This document shows positions 43,638-53,968 of a stretch of 64,000 bases of DNA, one piece after another. The position numbers were made by a program, and so were the translations under genes. Location: positions 1,493,501 to 1,557,500 of the forward strand of contig NZ_CP118108.1 in assembly GCF_028747985.1 (NCBI RefSeq), read 5' to 3'. The first letter of the stretch is position 1. Every line of letters begins with the position of its first letter. Origin of the DNA: Paenibacillus urinalis (GTDB taxonomy: Bacteria > Bacillota > Bacilli > Paenibacillales > Paenibacillaceae). The notes beneath the pieces were generated by a model. That model worked only from the letters and a program-made list of their open reading frames with translations. It was not told where the DNA came from and ran no database searches.

Positions 43638-45611
43638 ATGTACGAACAGATTGTGTCGATTATGGGGGAAAAGGAGTCAAGCAGCTATGATATTATAGCG
43701 CATGCTCCAGGGGCAACAGGACGTCTGCCTTTAACCGATGATTTGCTGCGGAACGCTCCAAGCGGCGACTTGTTCGGCATGTCTCAGAATGTCGGAATGG
43801 GCTGGAAGCCTGGAGAATTGAACGGAAAACAGTTTCTAATCTTAAGTACACAGGGCGGTATCCGCAATGAAGATGGTAGTCCCGCAGCTCTTGGCTACCA
43901 TACAGGACACTGGGAAGTCGGTTTACTGATGAAAGCTGCCGCAGAAGAAATATCAAGCCACGGAGGAATCCCGTTTGCTGGCTATGTAAGCGACCCATGC
44001 GACGGAAGGTCTCAAGGAACAACCGGCATGTTCGACTCACTGCCATACCGAAACGATGCCGCGATGGTATTCCGCAGATTGATTCGATCCCTGCCCACGC
44101 GAAAAGGTGTGCTCGGTGTTGCAACTTGTGATAAAGGGCTGCCTGCCATGATGCTTGCACTTGCAGGTATGCCGCAGCTGCCCGGAGTTATTGTTCCCGG
44201 CGGCGTTACGCTTCCGCCTACCGATGGGGAGGATGCAGGTAAAATTCAAACCATTGGTGCAAGGTACGCGAATGGAGAGCTCTCTCTTGAAATGGCATCG
44301 GAGCTGGGATGCCGGGCCTGCGCTACACCCGGCGGCGGCTGTCAGTTTCTGGGGACCGCGGCAACTGCCCAGGTGGTAGCAGAGGCATTGGGCATGACGG
44401 TGCCGCATGCCGCTCTGGCACCTTCAGGGCAGCCGATCTGGTTCGAGATGGCGCGCCAATCTTCGCGTGCACTGATCAACATGGAGTCCCAAGGGATCAA
44501 GATGGCAGACATTGTTACAGATGCGTCCATTCGCAATGCCATGGCCGTTCATGCCGCGTTCGGCGGATCTACTAACCTGCTTCTTCACATCCCGGCTGCT
44601 GCCCATGCAGCGGGTTTAACTGTGCCAACGGTACAGGACTGGATACAGGTGAACAAGAACGTTCCAAGACTGGTTAGTGCTCTGCCGAACGGACCGATCT
44701 TTCATCCGACCATACGGGTTTTCCAGGCCGGGGGTGTTCCTGAGGTTATGCTTCACCTTAGACAGCTTGGCCTGCTGGATGAATCTGTACTTACAGTAAC
44801 AGGTGCGTCACTGGGTGAAGTGCTGGATTGGTGGGAATCGTCGGAACGTCGTCATCTCATACGCAAGCAATTGGAAGAGAAGGACGGAATTGATCCGGAT
44901 AGTGTGATCATGAGCTTAGAGCACTCGCAGCATCTTGGGATTTCTTCCACCGTGACCTTTCCCACCGGGAATATCGCGCCAGAAGGCTCTGTCATCAAAT
45001 CTACATCCATTGATCCTGATGTGCTGGATGAGCATGGCGTGTATCGGCATCGTGGCCGGGCAAAGGTGTTTACAACTGAACGTGAGGCGATCCGTGCCAT
45101 TAAGACTGGCGGAGTTCTGGCTGGTGACGTAGTCGTGCTGCTCGGGCGTGGACCTTCAGGAACCGGGATGGAGGAAACGTATCAGCTTACTTCTGCGCTC
45201 AAGCACTTGTCTTTTGGAAAATATGTATCACTCATCACCGATGCCCGCTTCTCGGGAGTTTCAACCGGAGCATGTATCGGCCATGTTGGGCCTGAAGCGC
45301 TGGCAGGAGGGCCCATTGGCAAACTCCGGAACGGCGACTTGATTGACATCGTTGTGGATCGGAGCAAGCTCGAGGGCAGCGTGAACTTCATTGGAGAAGG
45401 AGATACGGAGTTTTCGCCGGAAGAAGGAGCTTTCATTCTGGCCCGAAGGTCCTTTCATCCAGATATGCGTCCTGATGAGAATTTGCCGGATGATACCAGG
45501 CTGTGGGCTGCGCTGCAAGCTGTCAGCGGCGGAACATGGAGAGGGAATATATATGATGTAGACCGGATCATAACTGCCCTGGAGGCCGGCAAAAAAGCGC
45601 TGGCATGGTGA
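43638..45611 (+). CDS. yjhG: YjhG/YagF-type D-xylonate dehydratase
   Basis: 657 residues, the length of E. coli YjhG/YagF, which dehydrate D-xylonate to 2-keto-3-deoxy-xylonate. Similarity is plain through the protein: [94 protein letters not shown] and [24 protein letters not shown]. The three Cys in DPCDG, TCDKG and GGGCQ are the probable Fe-S ligands. Belongs to the IlvD/Edd family. Third gene of the operon, 16 bases after the ALDH. Confidence 0.93.
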   Translation: MYEQIVSIMGEKESSSYDIIAHAPGATGRLPLTDDLLRNAPSGDLFGMSQNVGMGWKPGELNGKQFLILSTQGGIRNEDGSPAALGYHTGHWEVGLLMKAAAEEISSHGGIPFAGYVSDPCDGRSQGTTGMFDSLPYRNDAAMVFRRLIRSLPTRKGVLGVATCDKGLPAMMLALAGMPQLPGVIVPGGVTLPPTDGEDAGKIQTIGARYANGELSLEMASELGCRACATPGGGCQFLGTAATAQVVAEALGMTVPHAALAPSGQPIWFEMARQSSRALINMESQGIKMADIVTDASIRNAMAVHAAFGGSTNLLLHIPAAAHAAGLTVPTVQDWIQVNKNVPRLVSALPNGPIFHPTIRVFQAGGVPEVMLHLRQLGLLDESVLTVTGASLGEVLDWWESSERRHLIRKQLEEKDGIDPDSVIMSLEHSQHLGISSTVTFPTGNIAPEGSVIKSTSIDPDVLDEHGVYRHRGRAKVFTTEREAIRAIKTGGVLAGDVVVLLGRGPSGTGMEETYQLTSALKHLSFGKYVSLITDARFSGVSTGACIGHVGPEALAGGPIGKLRNGDLIDIVVDRSKLEGSVNFIGEGDTEFSPEEGAFILARRSFHPDMRPDENLPDDTRLWAALQAVSGGTWRGNIYDVDRIITALEAGKKALAW

Positions 45612-45669
45612 TGCATTTTTATCATTTGTTGTATCTGCCATTATTTTAATACCGGAGGTTGCTTCTATA

Positions 45670-47259
45670 ATGAATATGATTACCAACCCCATTCTTCCCG
45701 GTTTCCATCCCGATCCGTCCATATGCAGGGCGGGGGAAGATTATTATATCGCCACTTCCACCTTCGAATGGTTCCCGGGTGTACGAATTCACCATTCCCG
45801 GGACCTGATTCATTGGCGGCCGATAACTTCTCCGCTGACCCGTAGCACTCAGTTGAACATGGAAGGAAACATTAATTCCGGAGGGGTATGGGCACCATGC
45901 CTTAGCTACGACAACGGCGTTTTTTACCTGATCTACACAGATGTCAAAAGCCGTGTAGGGGCTTTCAAAGATACTCACAATTACCTTGTGACCGCAACAG
46001 ATATTGAAGGACCATGGTCCGAACCGGTATTTCTGAACAGCAGCGGCTTCGATCCTTCCTTGTTTCACGATGAAGATGGTCGCAAGTGGTTGGTTAACAT
46101 GATCTGGGATCATCGGAAGGGCAAAAATCGGTTTGCAGGCATCGTGCTGCAGGAATACTCTGTTCAGGAGCAAAAGCTGATCGGACGTGCTATTAACATT
46201 TTTAAGGGAACAGAACTGGGGCTGACAGAAGCGCCTCATCTATATAGACACAAAGACTATTATTACTTGATTACGGCTGAAGGCGGTACGGGTTATGAAC
46301 ATGCCGTTACGGTTGCCCGCTCTCGTTCCCTGCAAGGTCCTTATGAAGTTGATCCGGGGAATCCAATTCTTACATCATACGGCAGGCCGGAGTTGACTCT
46401 GCAGAAGGCTGGTCACGGCAGTCTTGTCGAAACTCACATGGGTGAATGGTATATGGCTCATCTGGTCGGAAGGCCAGTTCAGGAGAAATTTTGCATCCTT
46501 GGACGTGAGACTGCTCTTCAACCGTGTACGTGGAGCGATGAAGGCTGGCTGAAGCTGTCTAACGGTGGTCGGCATCCGGAGGTTTCGGTGCCTGCACCGA
46601 AAATCTCGTCAGTTCCATTTGAACCGGCACCGGAAATGGACCATTTCGATCAATCAGAGCTCCGGAACGATTGGAATACCCTTCGTATACCACCCGATTC
46701 ATCTTGGCTCAGCCTGACGGAACGACCCGGTTACTTGCGCTTGCGCGGGATGGAATCCATGAGCTCGACACACAGACAAAGCATGGTCGCCCGGAGGCTT
46801 CAGGATTTCAGATGTGAAGTTGAAACCTGCCTGGAATTTGCGCCGGACCATCCGCAGCAAATGGCAGGACTGATTCTGTACTACGATACCAAAGACTACC
46901 TCTATCTACGGGTCACCTATCATGAAGAGAAGGGAATGTGCTTGGGAATTCTTCAGTCGAGATACGGAATATACGACGAACTGTTGGAGGATATTCCACT
47001 AAAATCAGAGAATCGAATTCGGTTGAAGGTTGTGTATGAGTATGACCGTGCCTGCTTTTACTTTGCATGCGATGATGACTCATCCTGGTATCCAGCAGGT
47101 GGATGGCTGGATGTCACACATCTGTCCGATGAATCTCCGGAATACATCCGATTTACAGGAACTTACATTGGTCTCTGTGTGCAGGATCTTGGCGGTACCC
47201 GTAAACACGCTGATTTTGATTACTTTTTGTATAAAATAACTAACATCGAAAAGACATAA
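45670..47259 (+). CDS. GH43 beta-xylosidase
   Basis: 529 residues, no signal peptide, so it acts inside the cell on imported oligosaccharides. GH43 five-blade propeller (about 1-300): PGFHPDPSICR (catalytic base Asp), SGFDPSLFHDEDG (pKa Asp) and GLTEAPHLYR (acid Glu). The C-terminal half is the beta-sandwich of XynB-type xylosidases. It releases xylose (or arabinose) from short chains. GGAGG lies ten bases before ATG 45670. It ends the operon at a terminator. Confidence 0.92.
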   Translation: MNMITNPILPGFHPDPSICRAGEDYYIATSTFEWFPGVRIHHSRDLIHWRPITSPLTRSTQLNMEGNINSGGVWAPCLSYDNGVFYLIYTDVKSRVGAFKDTHNYLVTATDIEGPWSEPVFLNSSGFDPSLFHDEDGRKWLVNMIWDHRKGKNRFAGIVLQEYSVQEQKLIGRAINIFKGTELGLTEAPHLYRHKDYYYLITAEGGTGYEHAVTVARSRSLQGPYEVDPGNPILTSYGRPELTLQKAGHGSLVETHMGEWYMAHLVGRPVQEKFCILGRETALQPCTWSDEGWLKLSNGGRHPEVSVPAPKISSVPFEPAPEMDHFDQSELRNDWNTLRIPPDSSWLSLTERPGYLRLRGMESMSSTHRQSMVARRLQDFRCEVETCLEFAPDHPQQMAGLILYYDTKDYLYLRVTYHEEKGMCLGILQSRYGIYDELLEDIPLKSENRIRLKVVYEYDRACFYFACDDDSSWYPAGGWLDVTHLSDESPEYIRFTGTYIGLCVQDLGGTRKHADFDYFLYKITNIEKT

Positions 47260-47316
47260 AAGGATAGGTTCAATTCTGAAGTCCGTAAGCAAGAAACTTA
47301 ATTTTCGTATATGGAG

Positions 47317-47357
47317 AAAAGGGACGAAGCAGTGTTCTAAGCTGTTTCGTCCTTTTT
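47317..47357 (+). terminator. Rho-independent terminator
   Basis: AAAAGGGACGAAGCAG pairs with CTGTTTCGTCCTTTTT. Confidence 0.9.
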
Positions 47358-47509
47358 GAGCGCTTTATTTCTTGTTTTCCTTGTCATACAGTGCACTCAT
47401 TCAGATAATGATTTCGGTCTTGGGTCGAAATTTATGGATTTGTACCCAAAAGCAGAAGTTGTACCTTCACCTTGTGCAAATGATAGGTGTATCATTAACA
47501 AAACACTTT

Positions 47510-47523
47510 TGTAAACGCTTACG
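47510..47523. promoter_or_regulatory. catabolite-responsive element (cre) before the AraC sensor gene
   Basis: TGTAAACGCTTACG matches TGWAARCGYTWNCW at 13 of 14 positions. It lies 17 bases before the start at 47540, where CcpA could block transcription when a preferred sugar is present. Confidence 0.7.
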
Positions 47524-47539
47524 AAAGAAGGGGGTACAT

Positions 47540-49861
47540 ATGCAGCGCTTATGGTCCAAATTCTCGCCTTTGTTTCGCAGATTCATGATTTCGTATCTTA
47601 TTGTTCTCATGATTCCTCAAATTGCCGGATATGCCTCCTACAGAACATCCATAGAAGCAGCGAGGACCAGCTCGATTGAGAACAGCCTCAAATCGCTCAA
47701 CCTGAGCAAGGAATTTATTGAACGAAATCTGATGCTGGTTGAGGATTTCACGAGACAACTGGCCATTAATCAGGATTTAAACCGTCTAATAGCTGATCCC
47801 AAGCCGCCTGACGTTAATAATGTCTATGGTTTGAGCCGCATGCAGCGCAGCCTGTCCATGTACAGCAGTACGAATGATTATTTGTCTCGTTTTTTCATCT
47901 ATATCCCCAACTATAATGTCATTATTACGCCTACGACGGTTTACTACCGACCTGAGCATTATTTTGCTGCCAACCGCCTGGAAGGCATCACGTTAGCAGA
48001 GTGGAAAGAGAATGTATTAAAAAAGCCGCATTTAAACGAAATCATTCCCCTACAAATTTATAAGAAGGAGATTCTCAGTGGTGTGTTTGAGGACGCTCCA
48101 GCTATCACGTTTCTTCAGTCGATTCCTTTAAACAGCTTCAACAAGCCGCAGGCTACCATTGGCGTCATGATTGATGAGAATCAGATGGCGAGTTTGACTC
48201 AACATATTGTGGAGCAATATGGGGGGTGGACATTGGTGACAGATTCGAATGGGGATATTATTTTTTCGCGTGGTATAGATGAAGCAGAGGCTGAAAAATT
48301 GAAAGGTATGCCTGCTAACAAGAACGATGAAGTGATGCCAATGGACGACGGACGGCTACTCATTTCCATTCACTCCAATCAAAACGGCTGGAATTACATG
48401 GCTGGCATCCCCGAAGGTGCGCTTATGGTCAAGGCCGATCAGATCAAGCGGGTTACCTTAACCTTTACGCTAGCAACACTTGGTATTGGATTATTGATTG
48501 GGCTAATGCTGGCTTACCGACACAGCGCACCGATTCATCGGCTTCTGTCGGTGTTCCGGGAACAGGATATAGGGCTGCCCGGAAAGACAAGCAACGAATA
48601 TGATTTTTTGGCAAGCAATATCACTAGCTTAATTACCAATAACCATGTACTTAAGAATGCATTAAATGAACAGATTCCCATGTTACGGGATGGATTTATC
48701 AAACGTCTGCTGACAGGTGAGTTTTACACCATCCCCGAGTTGGAGGCGCTCTCTTCCCAGACCGATATACCTCTTCATACGAGCCGAGGGGTTGTAGGGA
48801 TTGTGAAGGTAGACGGTTATGGAAGTCCCGATAGCGAAGAAATTATTCAAGAACTAAGCGTCGCGAGGCTTATCGTGCGTGAAGCTTTGACGACATGGAA
48901 TTCAGAGATCTTGATAACAGACTGGGGTACAGATCAGATTGCTTTTATACAACCGCTTAGTGTTGAACCCTCGGATTTAGCCATGCACACAACGGTTTCC
49001 GAACTGAGCAAACAGATGGATGCAGTTTACCGGGAATACCGGGTAGCGACCACTGTTGGAATGGGTGCTTCTTATGAGGTGTGGAATGATGTTGGCCGTT
49101 CGTTTAACGAGGCAAGACAAGCATTGGAATATGCCATTCATATGGGAACAGAGCATCTGGTGAGATTCGAGGACACCGTCAAGGAAACCGAATTGTATTA
49201 CTATCCGATGGAGTCCGAACAGCGTCTGCTCAATACGCTAAAGGCGGGTGAAATGGAAGAATCGGATCGGGTTCTGGATCAGTTGTTCCACCGCAATTTT
49301 ACCGAGCGGGAGCTGTCTTATGACATGACACAGCAGTTCGTTGTGGAATTGAAGGGAACATTTCTGAAGCTGGAACCGAAGATCATGCTGGACGAAGCGC
49401 TTGTCGATGAGTTTAAGAATCGGATTGCGGCTATTCAGGCAACGGACAGTGTTACCGTACTCCGGGACAAGTTTCATCAACTGGCGAAAGACGTCTGCCT
49501 GGACATACAACGCAAAAAATCCAATATGCATGCTGAAATTATCAACGAAACGATGGCTTACATTCAGGAACGCTATGCCGATGCTACCTTAACAGTGTAT
49601 CGCATTGCGGAACAAATGGGGAAACCGGAAAAATATATCTCGCAATTATTCAAGGAGTATACCGGTGAGAATCTTTCCGATTATGTGGAGAAGGTACGAA
49701 TTAACAAAGCAGCTGAACTGCTGTGTGAGACTGAGCGGACAATCGATGAGATTGCTATGACCACCGGATATAACAGCGCACATTCATTCCGGAGAGCCTT
49801 CAAGCGAGTCCGTGGGGTTTTGCCTAGTTCATTCCGGCAAATGGAGAACGAATTGAAATGA
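47540..49861 (+). CDS. membrane-bound AraC family sensor-regulator
   Basis: 773 residues from ATG 47540 (AAGGGGG SD). Helix one (MISYLIVLMIPQIAGYASY) and helix two (VTLTFTLATLGIGLLIGLMLAY, about residue 310) enclose an extracellular Cache-like sensor. A middle GGDEF-like or linker domain follows, then a C-terminal AraC HTH (TVYRIAEQMGKPEKYISQLFKEYTGENLSDYV and RTIDEIAMTTGYNSAHSFRRAFKRV). This layout is typical of Paenibacillus regulators beside LplB/YtcP importers. It likely senses an extracellular oligosaccharide and turns on the transporter downstream. Confidence 0.93.
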   Translation: MQRLWSKFSPLFRRFMISYLIVLMIPQIAGYASYRTSIEAARTSSIENSLKSLNLSKEFIERNLMLVEDFTRQLAINQDLNRLIADPKPPDVNNVYGLSRMQRSLSMYSSTNDYLSRFFIYIPNYNVIITPTTVYYRPEHYFAANRLEGITLAEWKENVLKKPHLNEIIPLQIYKKEILSGVFEDAPAITFLQSIPLNSFNKPQATIGVMIDENQMASLTQHIVEQYGGWTLVTDSNGDIIFSRGIDEAEAEKLKGMPANKNDEVMPMDDGRLLISIHSNQNGWNYMAGIPEGALMVKADQIKRVTLTFTLATLGIGLLIGLMLAYRHSAPIHRLLSVFREQDIGLPGKTSNEYDFLASNITSLITNNHVLKNALNEQIPMLRDGFIKRLLTGEFYTIPELEALSSQTDIPLHTSRGVVGIVKVDGYGSPDSEEIIQELSVARLIVREALTTWNSEILITDWGTDQIAFIQPLSVEPSDLAMHTTVSELSKQMDAVYREYRVATTVGMGASYEVWNDVGRSFNEARQALEYAIHMGTEHLVRFEDTVKETELYYYPMESEQRLLNTLKAGEMEESDRVLDQLFHRNFTERELSYDMTQQFVVELKGTFLKLEPKIMLDEALVDEFKNRIAAIQATDSVTVLRDKFHQLAKDVCLDIQRKKSNMHAEIINETMAYIQERYADATLTVYRIAEQMGKPEKYISQLFKEYTGENLSDYVEKVRINKAAELLCETERTIDEIAMTTGYNSAHSFRRAFKRVRGVLPSSFRQMENELK

Positions 49862-49992
49862 AGCTGGCACCATTATGAATATCAATCCAAGAAAAAACAT
49901 TAAAAAAATTCTTGCGAAAATAAAGCCATATCAGGCTTCTCGGCCTTCTTGTCCTTGAATCGTACCTCATCGAGTAAAGTGTACCTTTACGT

Positions 49993-50056
49993 GAATAAGG
50001 GACCCTCTTATGATTACAAACAAGAAAGCGCTACCAAAATAAAGAGGGCCTTATTC
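49993..50056 (+). promoter_or_regulatory. inverted repeat before the transporter genes
   Basis: GAATAAGGGACCCTCTTAT faces ATAAAGAGGGCCTTATTC, an imperfect 18-bp stem with a loop that contains a cre-like site. It could be a terminator/attenuator or a regulator binding site. Confidence 0.5.
50023..50036. promoter_or_regulatory. second cre-like site
   Basis: AGAAAGCGCTACCA matches TGWAARCGYTWNCW except for the first base. It lies between the sensor gene and the permease. Confidence 0.5.
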
Positions 50057-50079
50057 ATAATAGGTTACCTTCTGGGGGG

Positions 50080-51051
50080 ATGACTCTGAGAACCACTATT
50101 TCGAATGGCAGAACAGTAGTAAAACAAGGCAGGCGGTCCGCATTGAAACTTGCCTTGTCCAGAAGCTGGAGGAGGCACTGGCAGCTCTACCTGTTGATCA
50201 TTCCTCCCGTCGCTTACTTCATTATTTTCAAGTATGTGCCTATGGTTAATGCAGTGCTCGCTTTCAAGGATTACAACGTGATTAAGGGGATCTGGGGAAG
50301 TCCATGGGTAGGCACCAAATATTTTGAGTTGCTTTTTCAAAACCCTGCGTTCGTTACCCTGATCAAAAACACACTGTATATTTCGTTTTACAGTTTGGTC
50401 GTGGGTTTTCCAGTCCCGATACTGCTGGCACTGGCGTTGAACGAAGTCAAGAATGCCAAATTCAAAAAAACGGTACAGATGGTTACTTATGCACCTTACT
50501 TTATTTCAACGGTTGTCATGGTATCCATTATCATGCTGTTCCTATCCCCGAGACTCGGCATTGTGAATACGATTGCAGGGATGCTTGGTTTCGAAGCGGT
50601 CAATTTTCTTGGAGAGCCTGGGCTGTTCCGTTCCATCTATGTATTTTCTGATGTCTGGCAGAGCATGGGTTATTCCGCAGTCATCTATTTGGCAGCACTC
50701 GCAGGTATTGATCCTTCGTTGTACGAGGCAGCCAAGGTTGATGGTGCTAACCGGTTTCAGAAAATGGTGAACATCGATCTGCCTGGTCTGCTGCCAGCGG
50801 CAGTCATTATCCTGATTCTGAGCGTTGGTAATATCATGGCCGTCGGATTCGAAAAAATTTATTTGCTGCAAAATCCGTTGAACTTATCGGCTTCCGAGAT
50901 TATCTCCACCTATGTGTACAAAATGGGTTTACTGAATGCCAATTACAGCTTTGCTACCGCAGTTGGACTCTTTAATTCGCTTATTAACCTGATTCTGTTG
51001 TTAACGGTCAATGCTGCCGCCAAGCGTCTGTCCAATACAAGCTTATGGTAA
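50080..51051 (+). CDS. ABC sugar permease, LplB type
   Basis: 323 residues, six membrane helices, after a basic N-terminal tail. WQLYLLIIPPVAYFIIFKYVPM is the LplB-type start. The EAA loop is EAAKVDGANRFQKMVNIDLPGL, the contact to the ATPase. No ATPase gene is in the island, so a shared MsmX/MsmK-type ATPase is expected. The start is uncertain: ATG 50080 lies right against GGGGGG, and a CTG at 50086 has better spacing. Forms the importer with the two next genes. Confidence 0.92.
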   Translation: MTLRTTISNGRTVVKQGRRSALKLALSRSWRRHWQLYLLIIPPVAYFIIFKYVPMVNAVLAFKDYNVIKGIWGSPWVGTKYFELLFQNPAFVTLIKNTLYISFYSLVVGFPVPILLALALNEVKNAKFKKTVQMVTYAPYFISTVVMVSIIMLFLSPRLGIVNTIAGMLGFEAVNFLGEPGLFRSIYVFSDVWQSMGYSAVIYLAALAGIDPSLYEAAKVDGANRFQKMVNIDLPGLLPAAVIILILSVGNIMAVGFEKIYLLQNPLNLSASEIISTYVYKMGLLNANYSFATAVGLFNSLINLILLLTVNAAAKRLSNTSLW

Positions 51052-51078
51052 TGCGGCATTAGGAAAGGGAGGAATCCG

Positions 51079-52005
51079 ATGAGCAAGTTGCAGTCCCAAG
51101 CCGGTTCAGCGGTTAGTCAGAGGAGCACCATTAGAGAATCTTTTGGGGACCGGGTGTTTATAGCCATCATCTACCTCATTCTGACGGTTGTCTTGATTGC
51201 AGTGCTCTATCCACTGATCTATATCGTAAGCTCTTCTCTGAGCAGCCCGGCTGCAGTTACATCCGGAAAAGTCTGGCTGTGGCCTGTTGATATGACACTC
51301 GACGGCTATAAGTCTGTATTGCGCAACGATCAGGTTATCATGGGTTACGCCAATTCGTTATTTTACACCACAATAGGAACAATGATTAGTGTAGCACTGA
51401 CCATTATGATTGCTTATCCGCTTTCCAAAAAAACCTTTGTTTGGCGCAGCCCTCTCATGATGTTTATTACATTCACCATGCTATTTTCCGGCGGATTAAT
51501 TCCAACTTACTTAGTGGTTAAATCCATGGGAATGATCGATACCCGCTGGGCTCTGTTGATTCCTAATGCCATCTGGGTGTGGCAGGTGATTATCGCACGT
51601 ACTTTTTTTCAGAATTCTATCCCGGATGAGCTGTCCGAGGCAGCCGATATTGACGGATGCAGTGATATCCGTTTCATTTTCAGCGTCATTTTGCCTCTCG
51701 CCAAACCCATCGTGGCTGTTTTGTCATTGATGTATGCCGTTGGGCAGTGGAATGCGTATTTTGATGCTCTGATCTATTTAAAAACACAATCGCTCTATCC
51801 GCTTCAGTTGATTCTCCGCAGCATTCTGATTCTGAGTAACAGTACGGGAAATATGGATGTAGGAGAGATGGTGAAGCAGCAGCAAATGGCCGAATTGATG
51901 AAGTTCTCACTCATTGTGATGGCCAGCTTGCCGGTACTCATCATTTATCCGTTTGTGCAGCGATATTTCGTTCAGGGCATGTTGATTGGCTCCGTCAAGG
52001 GCTAG
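51079..52005 (+). CDS. ABC sugar permease, YtcP type
   Basis: 308 residues with six membrane helices. Features of the CUT1 second permease: VLYPLIYIVSSSLSSPAAV (helix 1), MLFSGGLIPTYLVVKSMGM and the EAA loop SEAADIDGCSDIRFIFSVILPL. Partner of the preceding permease, 27 bases apart. ATG 51079 has a GGGAGGAA SD. Confidence 0.93.
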   Translation: MSKLQSQAGSAVSQRSTIRESFGDRVFIAIIYLILTVVLIAVLYPLIYIVSSSLSSPAAVTSGKVWLWPVDMTLDGYKSVLRNDQVIMGYANSLFYTTIGTMISVALTIMIAYPLSKKTFVWRSPLMMFITFTMLFSGGLIPTYLVVKSMGMIDTRWALLIPNAIWVWQVIIARTFFQNSIPDELSEAADIDGCSDIRFIFSVILPLAKPIVAVLSLMYAVGQWNAYFDALIYLKTQSLYPLQLILRSILILSNSTGNMDVGEMVKQQQMAELMKFSLIVMASLPVLIIYPFVQRYFVQGMLIGSVKG

Positions 52006-52039
52006 TTCATTACAATTAATTGTAAGGGAGAGGGTCTAT

Positions 52040-53686
52040 TTGAGAAAATCAGGGTCATTCGCACTTGCTTTTATACTGCTCCTGTCTGTGGCACTGGCGG
52101 GATGTTCATCCTCAAAGGGCAGCGGAGAAGAGGGGAGCGGCCCTTCATCCGGAGACAACGTGACCATTAACGTGTTCGCGCACCAAAGTTCGGATACCAA
52201 CCTTCAAACGAACAAGTTTACTAAAAAAATGGAAGAGAAGTTTAACATGAAGATAAACTGGACGACGGTTCCTTTTGACGGTGCAGCTGAAAAGAGACAG
52301 ATATCATTAGCTTCGGGGGACTACCCGGATCTATATTTTCTCATTCCATGGGTTGACCGTTTCTCTCAAACGGACTTGTTGAAATTTGGACAGCAAGGTG
52401 TCATTGTACCGCTCAATGATCTAATTGAGCAATACGCACCGAATATCAAAAAGGTACTGGACAGCAATGAGTATTATAAAGCAATGAATACAGCACCGGA
52501 CGGCAATATTTACGGACTGACGGGCTTGAATGAATGCTTCCACTGCTCATATCCGAACAAAATGTGGATGAATACAAAATGGCTTAAACAGCTCGGCTTA
52601 TCCGAGCCTACAACGACGGAAGAATTTAAGAAAGTGCTAAAAGCATTCAAAACCAAGGACCCGAATGGCAACGGCAAAGCTGATGAAGTTCCACTGAGCG
52701 GTTCCATTGAAAATTTCGGCGTGCACATCATTCCCTATTTGATGAACGGGTTCATCTATGACGATGACAGAACCTATCTCATAGCAAAGAATGGCCGAGT
52801 TGATACGGTTGCGAACAAACCGGAGTGGAAGGAAGGACTGGCCTATATTAAGTCGCTGTACGATGAAGGTTTGATTGACCCCGGTGCGTTCACTCAAAAT
52901 GTTGGGGCCTTTAAAAAAATTGGAGATAATGCTGATGCGCAGCTTCTTGGCGCAGGTGCTGCCATGCATCCATCTCTTTTTGTAAATACGGCTGAGGGTG
53001 CTCCCTATGGAAAGGATTATAATCCGATTCCTCCTTTGAAAGGGCCGCATGCCAATTATGCGTCCTACAACTATCCAATTGACCCTGGAGCATCGTTTGT
53101 ACTCACGAACAAGGCAAGTGAAGAGACACAGATTGCAGCCATAAAAATGCTGGATTATCTATTCACACAAGAAGGAGCCATGAGTGCATATCTGGGTGAG
53201 GAGGGCACCAGCTGGCGCAAGCCGGAGGAAGGCGATGTGGCCCTTAATGATCAGGTAGAGCCGCTTTACAAAGCCATTCCCCTCTCTACAGGAGAGGAGC
53301 CTCGTAATGACAGCTGGGGTGCACTGAGTCAGTATAATCACCACAGAGCATATCGGGATGCCGAAGTACAAGGCAAGGACATCTATGCAGGTGACGGTTA
53401 TGAGCGCCGACTTTATGAGGCAACACTCCTAATGGAAGGAAAAGAACCCGAGGAAGTTTTTCCGCATTGGGCACTATGGGTGGATCCGGCAAATGCGGAC
53501 GAAACAAGCATGATGCAGACGAACCTCAAGGATTATATTGACCAGAATGCCCTGCAATTCATTACAGGAGCAAAGAGTCTGGAAAAGGATTGGGACGATT
53601 ACGTAAAAGGGCTGGAAGGCCTCAACATCAAGCGTTATCTGGAAATTATGCAGGCAGCGTATGATACTTCATCCATTTCCAAGTAG
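52040..53686 (+). CDS. extracellular solute-binding lipoprotein of the importer
   Basis: 548 residues starting at TTG 52040 (GGGAGAGGG SD); the longer frame overlaps the permease end. Signal MRKSGSFALAFILLLSVALAG with lipobox LAGC, then a flexible Gly/Ser stretch. The binding protein fold shows VTINVFAHQSSDTNLQTNKF and NGKADEVPLSGS. The large size is usual for LplA-like proteins that bind oligosaccharides. It delivers sugars to the two permeases upstream. Confidence 0.92.
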   Translation: MRKSGSFALAFILLLSVALAGCSSSKGSGEEGSGPSSGDNVTINVFAHQSSDTNLQTNKFTKKMEEKFNMKINWTTVPFDGAAEKRQISLASGDYPDLYFLIPWVDRFSQTDLLKFGQQGVIVPLNDLIEQYAPNIKKVLDSNEYYKAMNTAPDGNIYGLTGLNECFHCSYPNKMWMNTKWLKQLGLSEPTTTEEFKKVLKAFKTKDPNGNGKADEVPLSGSIENFGVHIIPYLMNGFIYDDDRTYLIAKNGRVDTVANKPEWKEGLAYIKSLYDEGLIDPGAFTQNVGAFKKIGDNADAQLLGAGAAMHPSLFVNTAEGAPYGKDYNPIPPLKGPHANYASYNYPIDPGASFVLTNKASEETQIAAIKMLDYLFTQEGAMSAYLGEEGTSWRKPEEGDVALNDQVEPLYKAIPLSTGEEPRNDSWGALSQYNHHRAYRDAEVQGKDIYAGDGYERRLYEATLLMEGKEPEEVFPHWALWVDPANADETSMMQTNLKDYIDQNALQFITGAKSLEKDWDDYVKGLEGLNIKRYLEIMQAAYDTSSISK

Positions 53687-53746
53687 GGAGAAAGAGGAGG
53701 TTTATACCCATCCTGGGCGGCATTTTCATCCATTATTATCAAACAC

Positions 53747-53785
53747 GGGCCGGTTCGCATTTATGCGAATCAGGTCCTAATCTTT
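53747..53785 (+). other. hairpin in the gap before the GH95 gene
   Basis: TTCGCAT (53754-53760) pairs with ATGCGAA (53763-53769), with outer GG/CC pairing and a T-rich tail. Weak terminator or processing stem. The rest of the 53687-53968 gap holds no gene. Confidence 0.35.
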
Positions 53786-53968
53786 TATGGCAGACAGCCA
53801 CCCACCATTGATTTTTATCGAAGAAACTCTCCCAATACATGATCTTTTCGACTCCCATATCATGAAAGAGTATGGATCTGCATGAATACGTTATTTTTAT
53901 TCTTTGTTACGATGTTATTATGAGATTAATCTCTTATCATTCATTGAAATTCATAGTGGAGGTTCAGA

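Noticed and set aside
45646..46239. 197-codon minus-strand frame at the GH43 start
   Set aside because: Antisense to a strongly supported GH43 gene, with no SD and no recognisable motif.
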